DNA of 64,000 bases, taken from positions 71,573-135,572 of the forward strand of contig JASJPG010000027.1 of assembly GCA_031426815.1 (NCBI GenBank). Reading direction: 5' to 3'. Numbering within the stretch: position 1 is the first letter of the stretch; the number at the start of each line of letters is the position of its first letter. The notes under the pieces are model-generated. The model worked only from the letters and a program-made list of their open reading frames with translations, was not told where the DNA came from and did not search any database. The translations under genes were made by a program, and so were the position numbers. Source of the stretch: PFJX01 sp031426815 (GTDB lineage: Bacteria; Pseudomonadota; Gammaproteobacteria; Burkholderiales; Thiobacillaceae). Of the stretch, positions 50,748 to 59,209 are shown piece after piece.

Positions 50748-51629
50748 ATGTCTGAATTGCCTGTGTTGACGCTCGATACCGTGTTGGCCGACATCCACCT
50801 ATTGCCGTCGTTGCCGGCCGCGGTCGATGCGCTTGTCGTCGCGCTGAGCAACGACAACATCAGCATCGACGAATTGGCGCAGGGTGTCGCCAAGGATCAA
50901 GCCCTCGCCGCGCGCGCGTTGCGGGTGGCGAATTCGGCCTTCTATGGCTTGCAGCACAAGGTGGCGAGCATTCACGAAGCCATCGTCGTGCTCGGCTTTC
51001 GCGCCGTGGGCAGTCTGGTGACGGCGGCTTCCGTCACCGGTTATTTCAAACCGAGTCCCGACAGCGGTTTCGATCTGCAGCGCTTCTGGTGCCACAGTTT
51101 CGGTGCCGCGCTGTGCGCCCGAGCGCTGGTACGCGGCCTGCATCCCAACCCGGCACGCCTGAACCCGGAAAGCGGTTTTACCGCCGGTTTGTTGCATGAC
51201 ATCGGTGCGTTGATGTTGGCCACGACGCATCCCGCGCACTACGCCCGGGTCATCGCCATGAGCAACGAACAGGGCTGCCGGATTCAGCAGGCCGAGCGGC
51301 ATGTGCTCGGCTTCGACCATGCTGCCGTCGGTGCGGCGCTGGCTGTGCGCTGGAGTTTTCCGCCCGATATCGTGCTCGCGGTGGCGCGCCATCACGAACC
51401 GGAAAGCGCCACCGGCGAGACGCTGGTCGACGTCGCCCATGCCGCCAACGCCCTGGCCTACGGGCTGGCCTGGCATGGGGATGCCGGCGCACCGTCGTGG
51501 ACGCTGGAGGCCACGGTCGACCCGGCGGTCTGGCGGCGACTCGGTTTGAACGAAGATTCCCTGCACGACGTACTGGACGCAATCGCCCCGGAACATCAGG
51601 CCTATTGCGCCATGCTGGTGATGGATTGA
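50748..51629 (+). CDS. HDOD domain protein
   Basis: A 293-residue cytoplasmic protein. The HDOD core runs from HLLPSLPAAVDALVVALSND through VAKDQALAARALRVANSAFY to AAVGAALAVRWSFPPDIVLA, with GLLHDIGALMLATTHP as the HD-like segment. HDOD proteins act as non-enzymatic signalling adaptors, often next to kinases and c-di-GMP enzymes that control motility and biofilm. ATG 50748 with GAGAGG upstream; the next gene follows after 10 bp. Confidence 0.92.
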   Translation: MSELPVLTLDTVLADIHLLPSLPAAVDALVVALSNDNISIDELAQGVAKDQALAARALRVANSAFYGLQHKVASIHEAIVVLGFRAVGSLVTAASVTGYFKPSPDSGFDLQRFWCHSFGAALCARALVRGLHPNPARLNPESGFTAGLLHDIGALMLATTHPAHYARVIAMSNEQGCRIQQAERHVLGFDHAAVGAALAVRWSFPPDIVLAVARHHEPESATGETLVDVAHAANALAYGLAWHGDAGAPSWTLEATVDPAVWRRLGLNEDSLHDVLDAIAPEHQAYCAMLVMD

Positions 51630-51639
51630 GGCCACAGCC

Positions 51640-53688
51640 ATGGCCTTGAACGCGACGCACTCGGAGCAACAATCCGGCACCCGCGGCCTGCTCGCCGGTT
51701 TCCTGCTGGTGATCGGCCTGTTGCTGGCGCTGGCCGGTATCGGCATCTACTACCTGGGCAGTCTCAACGAAACCATCACGCGCATCGTCGAGATCCACAA
51801 CGAGCGTTCGCGCCTGGCCTCCGAGATGTATATCGCGTCGCGCGAACGCTCGTTGCAACTGCACGCCATCCTGCAGGAGCAGGATCCCTTCGCCCGCGAT
51901 GAATTGGTGCCACGCTTTTATGAATTGAGCGGCATCTTCCGCCGCTCCCGCGAAAAACTGTTGACGCTGGGCTTGTCCGAGCAGGAACGCCGCATTCTGG
52001 AGGAACAGGGCCGCATTACCGCTCAAGGCGGCGCCTTGCAGGATCAGGTGCTGGATCTGGCGCTCGCCGAAAAGAGGCAGGAAGCGGAGCATTTATTGGT
52101 GACCAAGGCCATGCCGAAACAGGGCGAGGTCGCCGTGCAACTGCGCATTTTCCTCGACCGTCAGGTTGCCGATGGCCGCGCCGCGGCTGCCCTTGCACGC
52201 GAGGAATATCTGTTCGCGCGCGCCTTGATGCTGATCAGCGCACTGGTAGCGACACTGCTGGCCAGCCTGATTGCCGTGCTGGTGATCCGCTGGCAATCCC
52301 GCTTGATGGCGCGTCTGGAGGTCACCAATCTGGAATTGCAGGCGCAAAAGACAGCGCTGGATGAACACGCCATCGTCAGCATCGCCGACACCCGCGGCAT
52401 CATCACCTACGTCAACGACAAGTTCTGCGCCATCTCCGGCTATACGCGCGAGGAACTGCTCGGACAGAGCCACCACATCGTCAATTCCGGCCTGCATCCG
52501 CACGAGTACTTCTCGGGCATGTGGAAAACCATCGCAGCCGGGCAGGTCTGGCACGGCGAAATTCGCAACCGGCGCAAGGACGGCGGTTTCTATTGGGTGG
52601 ATTCCACCGTCGTGCCGTTTCTCGGGCTGGACGGGAAACCGATGCAGTACATCGGCATTCGTACCGATATCAGCGCGCGCAAGGAGATGGAAGCATCGCT
52701 GCAGAACATCAACGTGGACCTGCAGAAACGGGTCGATGAACGCACCGAGGCGTTGTCGCGAGCCAAGCAGCAGCTGGAAGCGGATATCGAAGAACGCAGC
52801 CGTGCGCAAGTCCAGTTGAAACAGCAGTATCAGGAACTGGAAGGTCTGCATCGGGAATTGCAGGACGCCCAGAGCCAGTTGCTGCAATCGGAAAAGCTGG
52901 CTTCCATCGGCCAGCTGGCCGCCGGCGTGGCGCACGAGATCAACAACCCGATCGGCTTCGTGCAATCCAACCTGGGCACGCTGGAAAGCTACATCCGCGA
53001 TTTGTTGCGCATCATCGAGGCGTACGAAACCTGCGAGGCGGCGCTGCCGCCGGAAATCGCGCCGCATGGGGATATCGTCAACCTCAAGCTGCAGCTCGAC
53101 CTGCCTTATCTGAAGTCGGACATCCCGGCCTTGCTGAGCGAGTCGCGCGACGGAATTTCGCGGGTGCGCAAGATCGTCCAGGATCTGAAGGACTTCTCCC
53201 GCCTCGACAGCACGCCGGACTGGCAATACGCCAACCTGCACGATGGCCTCGACAGTACGCTGAACATCGTCCAGAACGAGATCAAATACCAGGCCGACGT
53301 GGTCAAGGAGTATGGCGTTATCCCGGAAATCGAATGCCTGCCTTCGCAACTGAACCAGGTCTTCATGAATCTGCTGGTCAACGCGGCACACGCCATCGAA
53401 GGTCCGCGCGGCACCATCACCTTGCGCAGCGGCCGCAGCGACGACGAGGTGTGGATCGAGGTGGCGGATACCGGCAAGGGCATTGCGGAAGAGGTGCTCG
53501 GCCGCATCTTCGACCCCTTCTTCACCACCAAGGCCGTCGGCAAAGGCACCGGCCTGGGCTTGTCGCTGGCCTACGGCATCATCCAGAAACACAACGGCCG
53601 CATCGAAGTGACCAGCGAAGTCGGCCAGGGTACGACCTTCCGGGTGACGTTGCCGATGACGCATCGGGAGACCGCGGATGCCGTCTGA
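51640..53688 (+). CDS. Membrane sensor histidine kinase (4HB-TM-PAS-HisKA-HATPase)
   Basis: A 682-residue kinase. Membrane segments at about residues 17-38 (LLAGFLLVIGLLLALAGIGI) and 188-210 bracket a helical periplasmic sensor of the MCP/4HB kind. A PAS domain follows (AIVSIADTRGIITYVNDKFC), then a coiled coil (LQKRVDERTEALSRAKQQLE). The dimerisation helix has the phospho-acceptor His in AAGVAHEINNPIGFVQSNLG. The ATPase has NLLVNAAHAIEGP, DTGKGIAEE, FDPFFTTK and GTGLGLSLAYGI. It overlaps the next kinase gene by 11 nt and lies between the HDOD and kinase genes of one operon. Confidence 0.95.
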   Translation: MALNATHSEQQSGTRGLLAGFLLVIGLLLALAGIGIYYLGSLNETITRIVEIHNERSRLASEMYIASRERSLQLHAILQEQDPFARDELVPRFYELSGIFRRSREKLLTLGLSEQERRILEEQGRITAQGGALQDQVLDLALAEKRQEAEHLLVTKAMPKQGEVAVQLRIFLDRQVADGRAAAALAREEYLFARALMLISALVATLLASLIAVLVIRWQSRLMARLEVTNLELQAQKTALDEHAIVSIADTRGIITYVNDKFCAISGYTREELLGQSHHIVNSGLHPHEYFSGMWKTIAAGQVWHGEIRNRRKDGGFYWVDSTVVPFLGLDGKPMQYIGIRTDISARKEMEASLQNINVDLQKRVDERTEALSRAKQQLEADIEERSRAQVQLKQQYQELEGLHRELQDAQSQLLQSEKLASIGQLAAGVAHEINNPIGFVQSNLGTLESYIRDLLRIIEAYETCEAALPPEIAPHGDIVNLKLQLDLPYLKSDIPALLSESRDGISRVRKIVQDLKDFSRLDSTPDWQYANLHDGLDSTLNIVQNEIKYQADVVKEYGVIPEIECLPSQLNQVFMNLLVNAAHAIEGPRGTITLRSGRSDDEVWIEVADTGKGIAEEVLGRIFDPFFTTKAVGKGTGLGLSLAYGIIQKHNGRIEVTSEVGQGTTFRVTLPMTHRETADAV

Positions 53689-54814
53689 ATCCGCCTTGCA
53701 TCCTTTGCTGGAACGCCAGTTGCGGCGCCATCTGGAGGCGGAAGAGCGAGAAAGCCCGGCGTTGCGGCCTTTCCTGGTGGCGGTCGACAAGGCCTATCGC
53801 CACGCCGACGCGCAACATGAACTGGTCGAGCGCTCGCTCAATCTGATGTCGCAGGAGTTGAACGAGCGCAATCTGCAATTGAACGAGCGCGTCGGGCGCA
53901 TGCAGGAAGCCGAAGAGGCGCTGCTGCGCGAAAAGAGCGAGCAAGCCGCGCTGATCAAGAAGCTCGAAGCCGCCCACAACCAGTTGCTGCAATCCGAGAA
54001 AATGGCCTCCATCGGCCAGCTTGCCGCCGGCGTGGCACACGAAATCAACAATCCGATCGGCTTCGTCAATTCCAATCTCGGCTCCTTGCGTGGCTATGTC
54101 GAGCAGTTGCTGACGGTGTTGGCGGCGTTCGAGGCGGCCCTTGAATTCGTGCCGGCGGGACCGCTGCACGAACGCATCGACGCCGCCGTGCAGGCGGCCG
54201 AACTGGACTATCTGAAGACCGACGTCCTGGCCTTGCTGGAAGAATCCAGCGACGGGCTGGCGCGCGTGCGCCACATCGTGCAGGACCTGAAGGACTTTTC
54301 GCACAGCGATCAGGGCGAGTGGGTCTACGCCGATCTGCACAAGGGCCTGGACTCCACCCTCAACGTGGTCAACAACGAAATCAAGTACAAAGCCCGCGTG
54401 GTCAAGGCCTATGGCGACCTGCCGATGGTTCGTTGCCTGCCGTCGCAGCTGAACCAGGTGTTCATGAACCTGCTGGTCAATGCCGCCCACGCCATCAATG
54501 AGCAGGGCGAGATCGGCGTGCGCACCGGGGTCGACGGCACGCTGGAGACAGGCAACGGCGGCGGCAGCGTCTGGGTCGAAATCTCGGATACCGGCGTTGG
54601 TATCCCGGAACATCAGCTGACCCGGATTTTCGATCCGTTCTTTACCACCAAGCCGGTCGGCAAAGGCACCGGTCTCGGGCTTTCGCTGTCCTATGGCATC
54701 GTGCACAAACACGGCGGCCGCATCGACGTGAGCAGCGAAGTCGGCAAGGGCACGGTGTTCCGCGTCACGCTGCCCATCCTTCCCATTGAAAGCGAAGCAA
54801 ACGATCATGGCTGA
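53678..54814 (+). CDS. Soluble histidine kinase, paralogue of the upstream kinase
   Basis: A 378-residue cytoplasmic kinase with no membrane segment or PAS. A coiled coil (ELNERNLQLNERVGRMQEAE) precedes AAGVAHEINNPIGFVNSNLG (phospho-acceptor His), then DLKDFSHSDQGEW, NLLVNAAHAINEQ, DTGVGIPEHQL, FDPFFTTKPVG and GTGLGLSLSYGI. The catalytic region is very similar to the kinase encoded just upstream, pointing to duplication within the operon. It overlaps its neighbours at both ends (11 nt and 8 nt), so translation is coupled. Partner receivers are probably those in the operon. Confidence 0.93.
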   Translation: MPSESALHPLLERQLRRHLEAEERESPALRPFLVAVDKAYRHADAQHELVERSLNLMSQELNERNLQLNERVGRMQEAEEALLREKSEQAALIKKLEAAHNQLLQSEKMASIGQLAAGVAHEINNPIGFVNSNLGSLRGYVEQLLTVLAAFEAALEFVPAGPLHERIDAAVQAAELDYLKTDVLALLEESSDGLARVRHIVQDLKDFSHSDQGEWVYADLHKGLDSTLNVVNNEIKYKARVVKAYGDLPMVRCLPSQLNQVFMNLLVNAAHAINEQGEIGVRTGVDGTLETGNGGGSVWVEISDTGVGIPEHQLTRIFDPFFTTKPVGKGTGLGLSLSYGIVHKHGGRIDVSSEVGKGTVFRVTLPILPIESEANDHG

Positions 54815-56123
54815 GACTCTCGTTTCCGATGCACCCGTCATCTCCCTGCTGTTCGTGGATGACGAACCGTCCATCCTGTCCTCGCTGAAGCGCCTGTTCC
54901 GGCCGCACGGCTACCGCATCTTCACGGCCGAAGGCGGCGCGCTCGGACTCGACGTGCTGGCGCAGGAGAAGATCGATCTGGTCATCTCCGACATGCGCAT
55001 GCCGAACATGGATGGCGCCCATTTCCTGGAGCAGGTGCGTTTGCGCTGGCCGGAAAGCATCCGCATCCTGCTCACCGGCTACGCCGATATCGAATCCACC
55101 ATCAACGCCATCAACAAGGGCCAGATCTACCGCTACATCAACAAACCCTGGGACGACAACGAGATCGTCCTGATCGTGCGCGAAGCGCTGGAACGGCGCC
55201 GGCTGGAGCAGGAAAACAGCCGCCTGAACTCGGTGGTTGAGGCCCAGATGGCCGAGCTGCGCGAGCTCAATGCCGGACTGGAACAGAAAGTCGCGGAGCG
55301 CACCGAGGAACTGAACAAGGCGGTCAAGTATGTGAAATCAGCCCATGCCAGGTTGAAGACCGGCTTCTTCGCCACCGTGCAGGCCTTCTCCGGCCTCACC
55401 GAGATGCGCGGCAAGAACCTTTCCGGCCATGCCCGCCGTGTCGCCGACCACGCGCGCAGCCTGGCACGCACGCTCAATCTCAGCGATGCCGAGCAGCAAA
55501 CCGTGCTGTTCGCCGCGCTGCTGCACGACATCGGCAAGATCGGCCTGGCCGACGAGATTCTCGACAAGTCGGTCAGCGCGCTGACCCCCGAGCAACGCGG
55601 CGAAGTCATGCGCCATCCCGAACGCGGACAACAGGCGCTGATGCAGATCGAACAGCTGAAGGATGCCGCGCTGCTGATTCGCCACCATCATGAGTTCTAC
55701 GACGGCAGCGGCTATCCGGATCGGCTCGCCGGCCTCGCCATCCCGATGGGCGCGCGCATCATTTGCGCCGCCAACGAATACGACGGTCTGGTCAGCGGCA
55801 CCATGCTGCAACAGCCGATGAAGCCGAAAGATGCGCTGGCCTATCTGATCGAAAACCGCGGCAAGCGCTACGACCCGAGCGTGATCGACAGCTTTGTCGA
55901 TCTACTCAGCGTTCAGTTGAAAAACGTCATCGACGAACTGCCGGTGCGGGTCGGCAGCCTGCGTCCGGGCATGGTCCTGTCACGCGACCTGATGCACCGC
56001 GACGGCTACATGCTGCTGGCCAAAGGCTATGTCATCGACGCGCCTGTGATCACCCAACTGGTCAAGCTGGAAGCGGCCGAGCATCAACAACTGATCGCCT
56101 ATGTGGTGAAGTCGGCGGCGTGA
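54807..56123 (+). CDS. REC-HD-GYP response regulator (RpfG-like c-di-GMP phosphodiesterase)
   Basis: A 438-residue protein from ATG 54807, overlapping the kinase stop by 8 nt. The receiver has LLFVDDEPSILSSLKRLFRP, the acceptor Asp in LVISDMRMPNMDG and YRYINKPWDDNEI. A coiled-coil linker (ELNAGLEQKVAERTEELNKA) leads to the HD-GYP domain: LLHDIGKIGLADEILDKSV, HPERGQQALMQIEQL and HHEFYDGSGYPDRLAGLAIP, with all metal and GYP residues present, so c-di-GMP hydrolysis is expected. Last gene of the signalling operon; phosphorylation by the two adjacent kinases is the obvious hypothesis. Confidence 0.95.
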   Translation: MAETLVSDAPVISLLFVDDEPSILSSLKRLFRPHGYRIFTAEGGALGLDVLAQEKIDLVISDMRMPNMDGAHFLEQVRLRWPESIRILLTGYADIESTINAINKGQIYRYINKPWDDNEIVLIVREALERRRLEQENSRLNSVVEAQMAELRELNAGLEQKVAERTEELNKAVKYVKSAHARLKTGFFATVQAFSGLTEMRGKNLSGHARRVADHARSLARTLNLSDAEQQTVLFAALLHDIGKIGLADEILDKSVSALTPEQRGEVMRHPERGQQALMQIEQLKDAALLIRHHHEFYDGSGYPDRLAGLAIPMGARIICAANEYDGLVSGTMLQQPMKPKDALAYLIENRGKRYDPSVIDSFVDLLSVQLKNVIDELPVRVGSLRPGMVLSRDLMHRDGYMLLAKGYVIDAPVITQLVKLEAAEHQQLIAYVVKSAA

Positions 56124-56294
56124 TCGGCCAGGGAATGCGTCGATGTTTCATAGCAGCGGCGCCCAAGGCGCGATAGCCTGGATGCCGCGTTACACAAACC
56201 ACGCCTACGTAGGCGCGTCCCTAAATAAACCCGCAACACACCCGCAACGAAATCTCCTGTACCTTCATCCGAAAATGGAACTGGAGGTCAAATC

Positions 56295-57023
56295 ATGCCG
56301 ACACCAACGCACCGCTGGAAGGTAGCCTGCCTGCAAAGCTGCTTCGCTCTCGCCCTCGCATTAAGCAGCGCTAACGGCGCCCACGCCGAATACAACTACA
56401 CCCTCACGCTCAGCGCCGAAATCCACGTCAAACCCGGCGACGTGGTCAACCTGCCGGCAAGACTCACCAACACCGGCACGCAAGCGTTCACCTTCAGAGA
56501 ATTCACCGCCGTCGACGACACCGCGCTCTTCCTGGCGCAGTTCAACAGCCTCACGCTCGACCCGGGCGAATCCTTCGACTTCGCCTACGTCAGCCTAGCC
56601 ATCCACCCGGATGCCCAATTAGGCCAAAACCAGATCGAATACCGCAACATGGGTATCCAGTTCCCCGACGACACCCGCTTGCTGACCGGCTACACCGGCC
56701 CCTGCTGCGACGCCGTAATCGACCCCGCCCAGCGCACCCGCATCGTCGTCGACACCGTCAACTACGCCAGCCCGCTCAGCCGCGTTTCATATGCCTACCC
56801 CGGCTACTACTCCGGCGGCCCCCCAGCCGAAGAATTTGCCCGCATCGCCCTGCTCAGCTACTCCGACTACCTCTTCGCCGACAGCCAGATCAGCCCGCGC
56901 GCCGACGCCGTCAACCTACCTATCCTGGCGGTGCCGGAACCGGGAACCTGGATGATGTTGGGCGTGGGACTCGGCTTGCTGGCAGCAAGAAAAGCCCGCC
57001 AACGCAGTGGCCCCGGCGTCTAG
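56295..57023 (+). CDS. PEP-CTERM sorting domain protein
   Basis: A 242-residue secreted protein. A signal peptide (CFALALALSSANGAHA) is followed by a beta-rich domain (TLTLSAEIHVKPGDVVNLPA) with a Cys-Cys pair (GPCCDAVIDPAQRTR). The C-terminus is AVPEPGTWMMLGVGLGLLAA then RKARQRSGPGV: a PEP motif, a hydrophobic helix and a basic tail, the target of exosortase. No exosortase is in the window, so the enzyme must be elsewhere. CTGGAGG precedes the ATG. It stands alone; its function is unknown. Confidence 0.93.
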   Translation: MPTPTHRWKVACLQSCFALALALSSANGAHAEYNYTLTLSAEIHVKPGDVVNLPARLTNTGTQAFTFREFTAVDDTALFLAQFNSLTLDPGESFDFAYVSLAIHPDAQLGQNQIEYRNMGIQFPDDTRLLTGYTGPCCDAVIDPAQRTRIVVDTVNYASPLSRVSYAYPGYYSGGPPAEEFARIALLSYSDYLFADSQISPRADAVNLPILAVPEPGTWMMLGVGLGLLAARKARQRSGPGV

Positions 57024-57082
57024 CACTTGCCGCTCGACTTCGCCATGCCATTGCAATACACGGCAAGAACACGTCAATTGAA

Positions 57083-57165
57083 CTTGTCGGGCATACGCAG
57101 TCATTCCGCCCGCAACGCCTGCACCGGGTCCATGCCGGCCGCACGCCGGGCCGGGTCGACGCCGG
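57083..57165. repeat. Direct repeat, left copy, flanking toxin-antitoxin module
   Basis: 57101-57165 is identical over 65 bp to 58000-58064, the stop codon and last codons of the ABC permease gene. The 16 bp before it (CTTGTCGGGCATACGC) match 57981-57996 with two differences. Only a gene fragment is present on this side. Confidence 0.9.
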
Positions 57166-57201
57166 GCTACAAATCGGCGGCGGCCCGCCTAATGCAGTCA
57201 C

Positions 57202-57282
57202 GTAGGATGTGGAGAGGCACGAACCGCATCATTCCAACGTGCGGAGCGGTTGATGCGGATCGCGTTGCTCACCGCATCCTAC
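57202..57282. repeat. Degenerate palindrome, gtaggatg family
   Basis: The ends GTAGGATG and CATCCTAC are inverted, with an inner inverted pair AACCGCATCA / TGATGCGG. A diverged relative of the repeats at 27273 and 61122. Confidence 0.5.
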
Positions 57283-57325
57283 CCAGACTGGAAACAGCCG
57301 CCGCTCCGATAACCCCGCCGGGAAA

Positions 57326-57631
57326 TCAGCGATGAACAGCCTGCGCCACCAGTTTGACGCCCAGCGCGGCGCAGACGCGGCTGATGGTATCGAAGCGTGG
57401 TTGGGCATCCGGGCGGAGCGCTTTGTACAGCGCCTCGCGGGTAATGCCGGAGGCCTTGGCAATCTCGCTCATGCCGCGTGCGCGGGCGATGTCGCCCAGC
57501 GCCGCTGCCAGCAAGGCGGGGTCGTTCGCGGTCAGAATGTCGGACAGATAAGCCGCGATGGTCTCTTCGCTATCCAGATAGGGCGCGGCGTCGAATTCGG
57601 GTAGATCGGCGACCTTGATGCGTTGGGTCAT
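57326..57631 (-). CDS. HigA-like antitoxin with helix-turn-helix (TIGR02684 type)
   Basis: A 101-residue protein. The N-terminus (LPEFDAAPYLDSEETIAAYL) and the Cro-like helix-turn-helix (MSEIAKASGITREALYKALR) match addiction-module antidote proteins paired with phage Gp49-like/HigB toxins. Expected to bind the toxin and repress its own promoter. It follows the toxin gene on the minus strand by 14 bp, the usual toxin-first order of this family. Intact. Confidence 0.92.
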   Translation of the reverse strand: MTQRIKVADLPEFDAAPYLDSEETIAAYLSDILTANDPALLAAALGDIARARGMSEIAKASGITREALYKALRPDAQPRFDTISRVCAALGVKLVAQAVHR

Positions 57632-57645
57632 GTTTGTTCCTCCAG

Positions 57646-57939
57646 TCAGTCCAGCAATGCAGCCAATTCCTTGGCGCGCTTGATGTCACGCTTCTAGGTG
57701 CGCTTGGAGCCGCCAGCGAGCAACACGATCAGTTGTGTGCCACGCCGCGTGAAATACACACGCCAGCCTGCCCCCAGATGAATACGCAGTTCCGATACGC
57801 CCTCGCCCACCGGCTCCACATCGCCCAACAAACCTAGTTCAAGACGCTTGATCCGTGCGGCTACGACTGCGCGGACGGATGCATCGGTAAGGCGGTCCAG
57901 CCAGGTGGTGAATTCAGGAAGCGGCTTGATCGAAAACAT
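57646..57939 (-). pseudogene. HigB/RelE-type toxin (Gp49-like) with premature amber stop
   Basis: The frame starts MFSIKPLPEFTTWLDRLTDA and has the family core LRIHLGAGWRVYFTRRGTQL and VLLAGGSKRT. TAG at 57694-57696 follows, and after it the same frame continues KRDIKRAKELAALLD to TGA at 57646, which is the normal family ending. One base change (CAG to TAG) explains the break. The full product would be 97 residues, normal for these ribosome-dependent mRNA interferases; the 81-residue product lacks the conserved C-terminal helix and is probably inactive. Confidence 0.85.
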
Positions 57940-57980
57940 GAACCAAATGTAATCGTACGATTACATCGCGTCAAACCGAG

Positions 57981-58064
57981 CTTGTCGGGTGTACGCCATT
58001 CATTCCGCCCGCAACGCCTGCACCGGGTCCATGCCGGCCGCACGCCGGGCCGGGTCGACGCCGG
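57981..58064. repeat. Direct repeat, right copy (3' end of the ABC permease gene)
   Basis: The original copy: it contains the permease stop codon (58000-58002). The repeats bracket a segment of about 835 bp holding the toxin-antitoxin pair. Confidence 0.9.
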
Positions 58065-59199
58065 CGGCGAGGCCGATGGCCACGGCGACCGCTTCGGCGG
58101 CGAGCACGTAATCCCAGGCCAGACTGACCGGCAACGCCGGAACCAGCGCATGCAGCAGGCCGGCCGCGCCGAGGCCCAGCGCGAAGCCGGCGCCGCCGCC
58201 CAGCGTGGCCAGAAAGATCGCTTCGGCGAGGAACAGCGCCATGATCTGGCCGCGGCGTGCGCCCAAGGCATTGAGCAGGCCGATCTCGCCGGTGCGCTCG
58301 GCCACGGTGATGGTCATCAGGGTGAGAATGCCGACGCCGCCGACCAGCAGCGAAATGCTGCCAAGTGCGGCGACGGCGAAGGTGAGCACGGCCAGGATCG
58401 AATCGAGCACTGCCAATTGCTGTTTCTGCGGCGTCACCGTGAAATCCTCGCTGCCGTGGCGCGCCATCAGCACGCGCTTGAGGTCGGCGGCGACGGCGTC
58501 CGGGTCGGCGAGCGGGTCGTGTGCAACCTGGATTTCCATCAAGCCGTCGCGGTTGAACAATTCCAGCGCGCGCGCCGCCGGGACATAGACCGTGTCGTCC
58601 AGATCGAAGCCGAGAACCTGGCCTTTCGCGGCCATCACGCCGATCACCCGGTAACGCTGGCCGCCGACGCGGATGCGCTGGCCGAGCGGGCTGGCCACAC
58701 CGAACAATTCCTGGCGCACCTTCGCGCCCAGTACGGCATAGGCGCGTGGCGCCTCGACCGCGTCCGCCGGCAAGAAACTGCCGCTGGCGACTTTCATGCT
58801 GAACACACGCGAAAAATCCGGGCCGACGCCATACAAGGTCACCCGCCGACTGCGGCCCTGCCCTTCGATTTCCGCATTGCCCTGCACGGTCGGGTTGCTG
58901 GCGATGACCTGCGGCACCCGGCGCAGCGCTTCCGCATCCTGCAGGCTGAGCGGCCGCACGCTGCCGAACATGCCGACGCTGCCGCCATGCGTCTTGGTCT
59001 TGCCCGGGCTGACGCTGATCAGATTGGTGCCGAACTGGGTGAACTCATGCAACACGAATTGGTGCAGGCCTTCGCCCAGCGCGGTGAGCAGAATGACCGC
59101 CGCGACGCCGACCGCGATGCCGAGCGCAGACAGCAGGCTGCGGCCGGGATGGTGGGTCAGCGCGCTGAATGAGAGGCTGAACAGGTCGGCGGCGCGCAT
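58000..59199 (-). CDS. ABC transporter permease (MacB/FtsX-like)
   Basis: A 399-residue inner-membrane permease. One N-terminal helix (LLSALGIAVGVAAVILLTAL) is followed by a periplasmic MacB_PCD domain (VTLYGVGPDFSRVFSMKVAS, SFLPADAVEAPRAYAVLGAK) and three C-terminal helices of the FtsX domain (SISLLVGGVGILTLMTITVA, ERTGEIGLLNALGARRGQIM). The C-terminus is GVDPARRAAGMDPVQALRAE. It pairs with the homologous permease upstream, probably as a heterodimer. No substrate is evident; MacB-like systems export peptides, toxins or lipids through a mechanotransmission mechanism. Confidence 0.93.
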   Translation of the reverse strand: MRAADLFSLSFSALTHHPGRSLLSALGIAVGVAAVILLTALGEGLHQFVLHEFTQFGTNLISVSPGKTKTHGGSVGMFGSVRPLSLQDAEALRRVPQVIASNPTVQGNAEIEGQGRSRRVTLYGVGPDFSRVFSMKVASGSFLPADAVEAPRAYAVLGAKVRQELFGVASPLGQRIRVGGQRYRVIGVMAAKGQVLGFDLDDTVYVPAARALELFNRDGLMEIQVAHDPLADPDAVAADLKRVLMARHGSEDFTVTPQKQQLAVLDSILAVLTFAVAALGSISLLVGGVGILTLMTITVAERTGEIGLLNALGARRGQIMALFLAEAIFLATLGGGAGFALGLGAAGLLHALVPALPVSLAWDYVLAAEAVAVAIGLAAGVDPARRAAGMDPVQALRAE

Positions 59200-59209
59200 T
59201 AAGCTTCCT

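Larger units (their letters stand above)
57024..57325. other. 302-bp region of duplicated permease end and palindromic repeat
   Basis: No gene. Holds a copy of the last 65 bp of the permease gene at 58000 (57101-57165) and a degenerate palindrome of the gtaggatg...catcctac family (57202-57282). Confidence 0.75.
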
